From assembly GCA_032622095.1 (NCBI GenBank), contig CP136063.1, positions 180,831,956-180,895,955 on the forward strand: DNA of 64,000 nt. Direction: 5' to 3'. A model generated the notes under the pieces. The model was not told where the DNA came from. It searched no databases and was given only the letters and a program-made list of their open reading frames with translations. Below, one piece after another: positions 49,401 to 55,400 of the stretch. A program made the translations under genes and the position numbers. This DNA is from Siphonodentalium dalli. Its lineage: Eukaryota > Mollusca > Scaphopoda > Gadilida > Siphonodentaliidae. The stretch's first letter is position 1. Each line of letters begins with the position of its first letter.

Positions 49401-52400
49401 CAAATTACAGTAACATAGTCCAAGTTGACACATTAATAAACAGAACGTTAGTTATAATTTCATAAATCTGTGATATTATGTGACATCTCTGATATTATGC
49501 GACCAAAAAAATATAACATAAATTTCAATAGCCTTTTATACACTTTCACAATTTCCTCAGGTTTCATATCTCCTCGCCAGGTAACAGTACTAATGTGCTT
49601 GCTTGCTACAAGGTCCATGAAGGGTTGAAGTGTTAACAAATTGCTTCGATGTTTTAAGATCTAAAGATATTCTTATTGGTCGGATCATGGTATAAACAAA
49701 ATGCACATGTAGTGTTTCTGAATACCAAATATACACCACTCATGGGATTGATGCGGTAAATCATCAATCCCACTCATGGTGTAAGTTTGGTATTCAGAAA
49801 CACTTGTGTGTATTCTATATATTTCATTGTAGTTATTCGGATTCAGTGGACACAGCCATCAATGAGTACATGATTAAAGAAAACGATGAGAAAGTTAAGG
49901 AAGCAGTGAAGGATTTCATTAATCTATCAGTATCAACACGAGGGATTGTCATGGACGACACCGACTCAAACCTTGTACTATCACTCAACCACAGGCATGC
50001 ATTTATCAGGCAACAAGCTGTAGTTAACCTCCTAGAGAAAGCAAAAGTGGTAAGTCTACTTTCATGAAACAGTAGTTTTTAGCTCACCTGAGACGAAGTC
50101 TCCGGTGGAGCTATAGTCATCACTCCTCGTCCGTCCATCCGTCCGTCCGTCCGTCAACAATTCTTTGAACATCTTCTCCTCTGATTCCATTGGACGGAAT
50201 GGGTTCATATTTGGTGTGGATGTTCCCTAGGTGACTCCCATTCAGATTTGTTCAAATGAGGTCACTGGGTCAAATAGTTACGAAGCCAGGGCCATAACTC
50301 TTTCCCTCCATAGTATTTCTTAAAACAACTTCTTGTCTAGAACCATTGGTCCGATTTAGCTTATATTTGGTATGAGGGGTTCTTGAATGACTAGGGTTCA
50401 GATTTGTTCAAATGAGGTCACCAGGTTGATTAGTTGAGAAACCAGGGCCATAACTCTATTTCTCATAGTAATTCTTAGAATGACATCTTCTCAAGAAAGA
50501 TTGGGCCGATTTAGCTTATATTTGGTACGGAGGGACCTAATGGGTGAATGGAGTTTTTTTCAAATTGGGTCACTGTGTCAAATAGGGGCAGAGCCAGGGA
50601 CATAACTCTAAATTCAAAAAATTACATTTTATTTGCATTTTGATCTTTGATTTTATTTTAGACACATCACAGCTACCCAACCCCCACCCCACCTCCTGTC
50701 CCTGCCACACCATGCTGTACCATACCATAATATCTCTGCATACTTCATCTCATTAAAATCCTTATTTTGATCACAGCTGTAGGAGTAACACAATACATTG
50801 TTATTGCTGGGCAAAATGTTTGTGCCATCATTAATTATCTCCATGTCAACAGGTCTCCCAGACATTCTGGTAGCTGATAGTGGCTTTATGAATGGAATTT
50901 TATCCCATGTTTATCTCAGATACAAATTACCTGTTTGACAGATAAAGTTTATTTTTACTATTAATATTAACCATTTCATGACCAGAGTTGTGCTGGTGAG
51001 AGCAATGAAGACCCTGTGCTTGTGCATTCTCTTATATATGCTCCCATGGGAAGCCTCCCATATAAAAGAGAATGCACTGGCTTTCAAGGTCATGGTAATT
51101 TTGTTAAGCCAATAGGCATTCAAATAAAAAATGTATGTCATATTCTTGCAGGGATGTCCCCACAGTGTTGGGGGGGGGGTGATTTACAGATTTGTTCAAT
51201 GAAATGTAATTTTTGAGCTCACATCTTCTCTAGACTGAATGGGTTCATATTTGGTGTGGATGTTCCCTAGATGACTTACATTCAGATTTGTTCAAATGAG
51301 GTCACTCTGTCAAATGGTTATGAAGGTAGGGCCATAACTCTTGCCCTCCATAGTAATTCTTAAAAACTACTTCTTCTGCTGTACCATCAGGTTGAATGGG
51401 TTCATATTTGGTATCAACGGTCCTTGGGTGACCCGGAGTTCAGATTTTTTTCAAATGGGGTCATTGGTTTTAAATGGGGTCACCTGGTCAACTAGGGGCC
51501 AAGCAAAGGACAGTTTTCCTCTTAATATGCTTTCTTCACACGGACCATCAGGTCTATTTTACTGATATTTAGTATGAAGGGTTCTTTTGTGTCTGAGATT
51601 CAAATTTATTCAGATGGGGTCACCAGATTAAATAGAGTGGGACCAGGGACATAACTGTATGTCTCTATAGTAATACTTAAAAATGTCTTCTCAAGAGAGG
51701 TTGGACTATTTAGCTTACATATAGTATGGAGGATCCTTTAGTGATCTGTAGTGTTCCATTGGTAATTTAAAGGTAGATATTCACCGATCGACATGAAGCC
51801 TCTCTAGCCACATATCCTGTTTAGATCTACTTTTAAAGTGATTATGAAAAGTTCTGACTGTTATGGTCTCAAGAGTCCCAGTCTTATCAGTCTTTGCAGT
51901 CTGGTGAGCGACCCCACAGTCTTTGACTGTCTTGTTAAAGGTACTCAAGGATTTGAAGTGGGTTGATGCAATATAAAATAAATTTGATAAAAGTGTAAAA
52001 CAATTGTCAACAAGTACATGTAGTTGTGAAATTAGATTGAATTTGTTTTAATTCTCACTATACAATTCCACCCAAAGATTTTACCACTTCCTAAGCTGAC
52101 CGTACGGGGTGCATATGTACACAATTAGTGTTGCATTTGTTATTCCGTCTGCTCTGCTCTTAACCTAGAGAAATGCATCTTGATAATTTTGTATATCTAT
52201 TTTAACCTATAGGCAACAGATTCAGAATTTGTAGAATGTTCCCTGCTGGAGCGATTGAAGGATGATGATATAAGTGTCGTGCAAGCTGTCCTCAGTCGGC
52301 AGCAGGTTAGTAAGATAACCATTTAGTATTCACATTATTTTATTGTATCCCTTCATGCAACCAAGTTGTAGGAGAGAGTTCTGAGTCGCCAAATTGGCCA

Positions 52401-55400
52401 ATTGACCAATTAACAATTAATCAAAAGTCACACATGCTTACTTATCAAAACAATGATCAATGGCTGCCAGAATGTGTACTTTCTTAATCAATTGACAATA
52501 ATTTACTGCTTTGTGGTTTCAAAATAAGACAATGTAGGCTAGTCATGGCTCATTTATGATGATATAAGTTGGTACACTATACTATTTAAAGGTACTCAAT
52601 CCGATCAGACCCTCATAAATTACTATTTCTTTGGCTTCGGGGGTAAACAATATTTGATTCGAGTCGAGGAATCAACGCTCAGAGTGATCAGATATAAATT
52701 TTTGAAGTTTTGTTATTTCTATTGTTTGTGATCCAGAAACACGCTGTCAAAAGAATGGTCTCGGTCAAAATTGCGTTATTATTACCAATTTACCACTTGA
52801 TTTTTGAGTTATCCATCTTCGTCCGTTTGAATAAGTGTTTCTCGGGCGATTATTAGTACACATCTCGAGAAATAACAAACTTCAAAAATCAATATCTGAT
52901 CACTCTGAGCTTTGATGGGTGGGTTCCTAGACTCGAATCAAATATTTTTTACCCCTGAAGCCAAAGAAATAGTAATTTAGGGGTGCTTAATTGGATTGAG
53001 TACCTATAAGTTTTTGCAGTTCCCATCCGTGCACATTTTTGTCCAACTCAAAATTGATCAGTTATTTTCAAGTTGTGAGTTTCTTTATATATTTTTTTTA
53101 TTTTCGGTTTTCTCTATGATCCAATATTCTTGTACCAACTTCAATTTGGCCAAAGTTTCTGTAAAGTGGCCAAATAAATTCTGAAATGGCCAAAAGAATT
53201 TTTCCACCAGCTTTAAAGCCTGGAGAGAGGCACACTGGAATCAGCTTGTCTTTCATTATCTGAGCCTTATTTACTTTATATCTTCACTGAAATGTATCAC
53301 TCATGCATCACAAATTTTAAAAACTAGTTTTATCACACTGAGTTCTGATTCTCAGGCAATTTAGATTTTAGATTAATGTGTGAGGGCGTGATCTAATTTT
53401 TGCTTTTTCTTCCCAATTGAATGGATCATCTGTGGCTTGATCCAGTTGCTGGAGAGCACGTTAAAAAGCTAAGATTTGTAGCGTAATTTCTATCATTATA
53501 TTGCAGCTACAAATTCCAGTTTATCACATCTGCTAATAGTTAATTATGTGTAGTGTAATCATTGAGCTAATCTTGAACTTTAATTATATTGTTTAGATCA
53601 TTTTTAGTCTCAATTTATTTATGGTCATATGAAAGTGGGGACTTGGGATATCCCAAAAATGCATTTTGTCTGAGAAAAGCCAAACTAATAATTATATCAT
53701 GCAAGTTTGATTATAATTTCAAAATGACCTATACAATTGTGATTGGATAGGTCATTCTAAAATTGAGTAGGTCAAAATTAAAGTAAAATCTCTGAAGCTT
53801 AAATCACGAAATAAACAATAATTTAAGTATAACTTAGTTCTTTTATATATTTGTTTTTGTGTATTTACTATGTAGAACTTAAATGTAGGCCTTTAATTGC
53901 TGCTTTTTGTGTCCAGAAATTACTAAAAGACTGAGAATTATACAAGACTAGGGATTTGCCCGTCAAAAATTACAGATGACATTCAGGAAATTTGTGTGAA
54001 GATTTAGTAATTTAAAATAATAATTATTCGCTTGAGGTAAACAGTGCTTATTGCATGACACTCTCCTGATAAAGTTACCATCCATCTCTAAAGCTGATAA
54101 TAAATGGTGTTTATTGCGGATTATTAGTTCTCCTTTAAGTCATTTGAGGTCAACGTCACATATCCTGTGACATATCCTGTGTCATGTTCAAAATTTGGGA
54201 GCACTCAGACATGAGGATGATATATTATTCAAAGCGCCAAAATTGTGACAGATAAACACACAGATACACAGACAAACACTTGGCTTTTATATAGATAGAT
54301 TCATAGATTAATACCATCAATCGCAGTCAAGATAGTGGTTGTACTAACAACTATCAAGCTTACAAAACATAATTTTTAGGTGGTTGGTCTGGGAGATTGG
54401 GGATGTCATTGTTTATGTTAAACTGTGCATATTCTGAAATGTGGAAGCAAATAGTTGCTCTCGCTGTGTTTTTCTCATGGAAAGGACTCATTGTGTTCAG
54501 ACCTTCATTAACCTTTTCTTTGCTAAATGGATTCTCCCACCCAGTTATAAAAGTATAAATTGGAATGGTCTTATTATTAATTGGGAGGGGTATTCTGGAT
54601 ACATAAGCAGACGACAGACAGAAAAACAAATAACAAGAGCAGAATGATTCATATACTAAGTAATAAGTTCATCAAACAACCAAAGAAATCAATGAGTATT
54701 TATTACGAGATGAATGTCTACAAAACAACAAAATATAGAAATAAACATCGTCTGCGTGCTCAAACTTTTGGTTTCCAATTTTAAAATATACACACATTGT
54801 ATTCTACAGGAGTTGTGGACAATAATTTCCAGTGGACAGAACGAACTTCTCGCTTGCTTAATTTTACTTCTGAAAAAGGCTGATTGTGACAATGCATGGT
54901 AAGTATGTGAAAAGATAATACAAGAGCAGAATGATTCATATGCATGGCAATTATCTCCTGTGCGGAATCTATCCAGCAGTTTTCAGCTTTTGCGAATAAA
55001 TGTTCTGCCCACAACTGCATCTGTTTACTATTATATCATCAGCAAACATTACTTGCATGTTTACAGATCAAGTTTGAGTGTGGTAAATGGCCATTCTAGC
55101 ATCCATGTTCGTTTTGGTCTTTCTAATCATAATTTTTTACACCATTTAGCTCACATTTATACATGGATCCTCTCTGAGGCCAAAATAAAAAAAAAAATTG
55201 TTTGCCCACTCTCTACTTACCTAAGAAAAAGCCCCCTACTGGAAAAATCTTATCAGCCTGATAAACTTTAGATTTAATTTTAGTTCAGCCATTGATTATA
55301 ACCTGCAGGCTTTGTGTTAGGGACCTGCAGCCCCTGTGTGTGCTTCACACACATTTGGACCTAAATATTCACATAGGTTCATATTTGACTTATTTGATTC

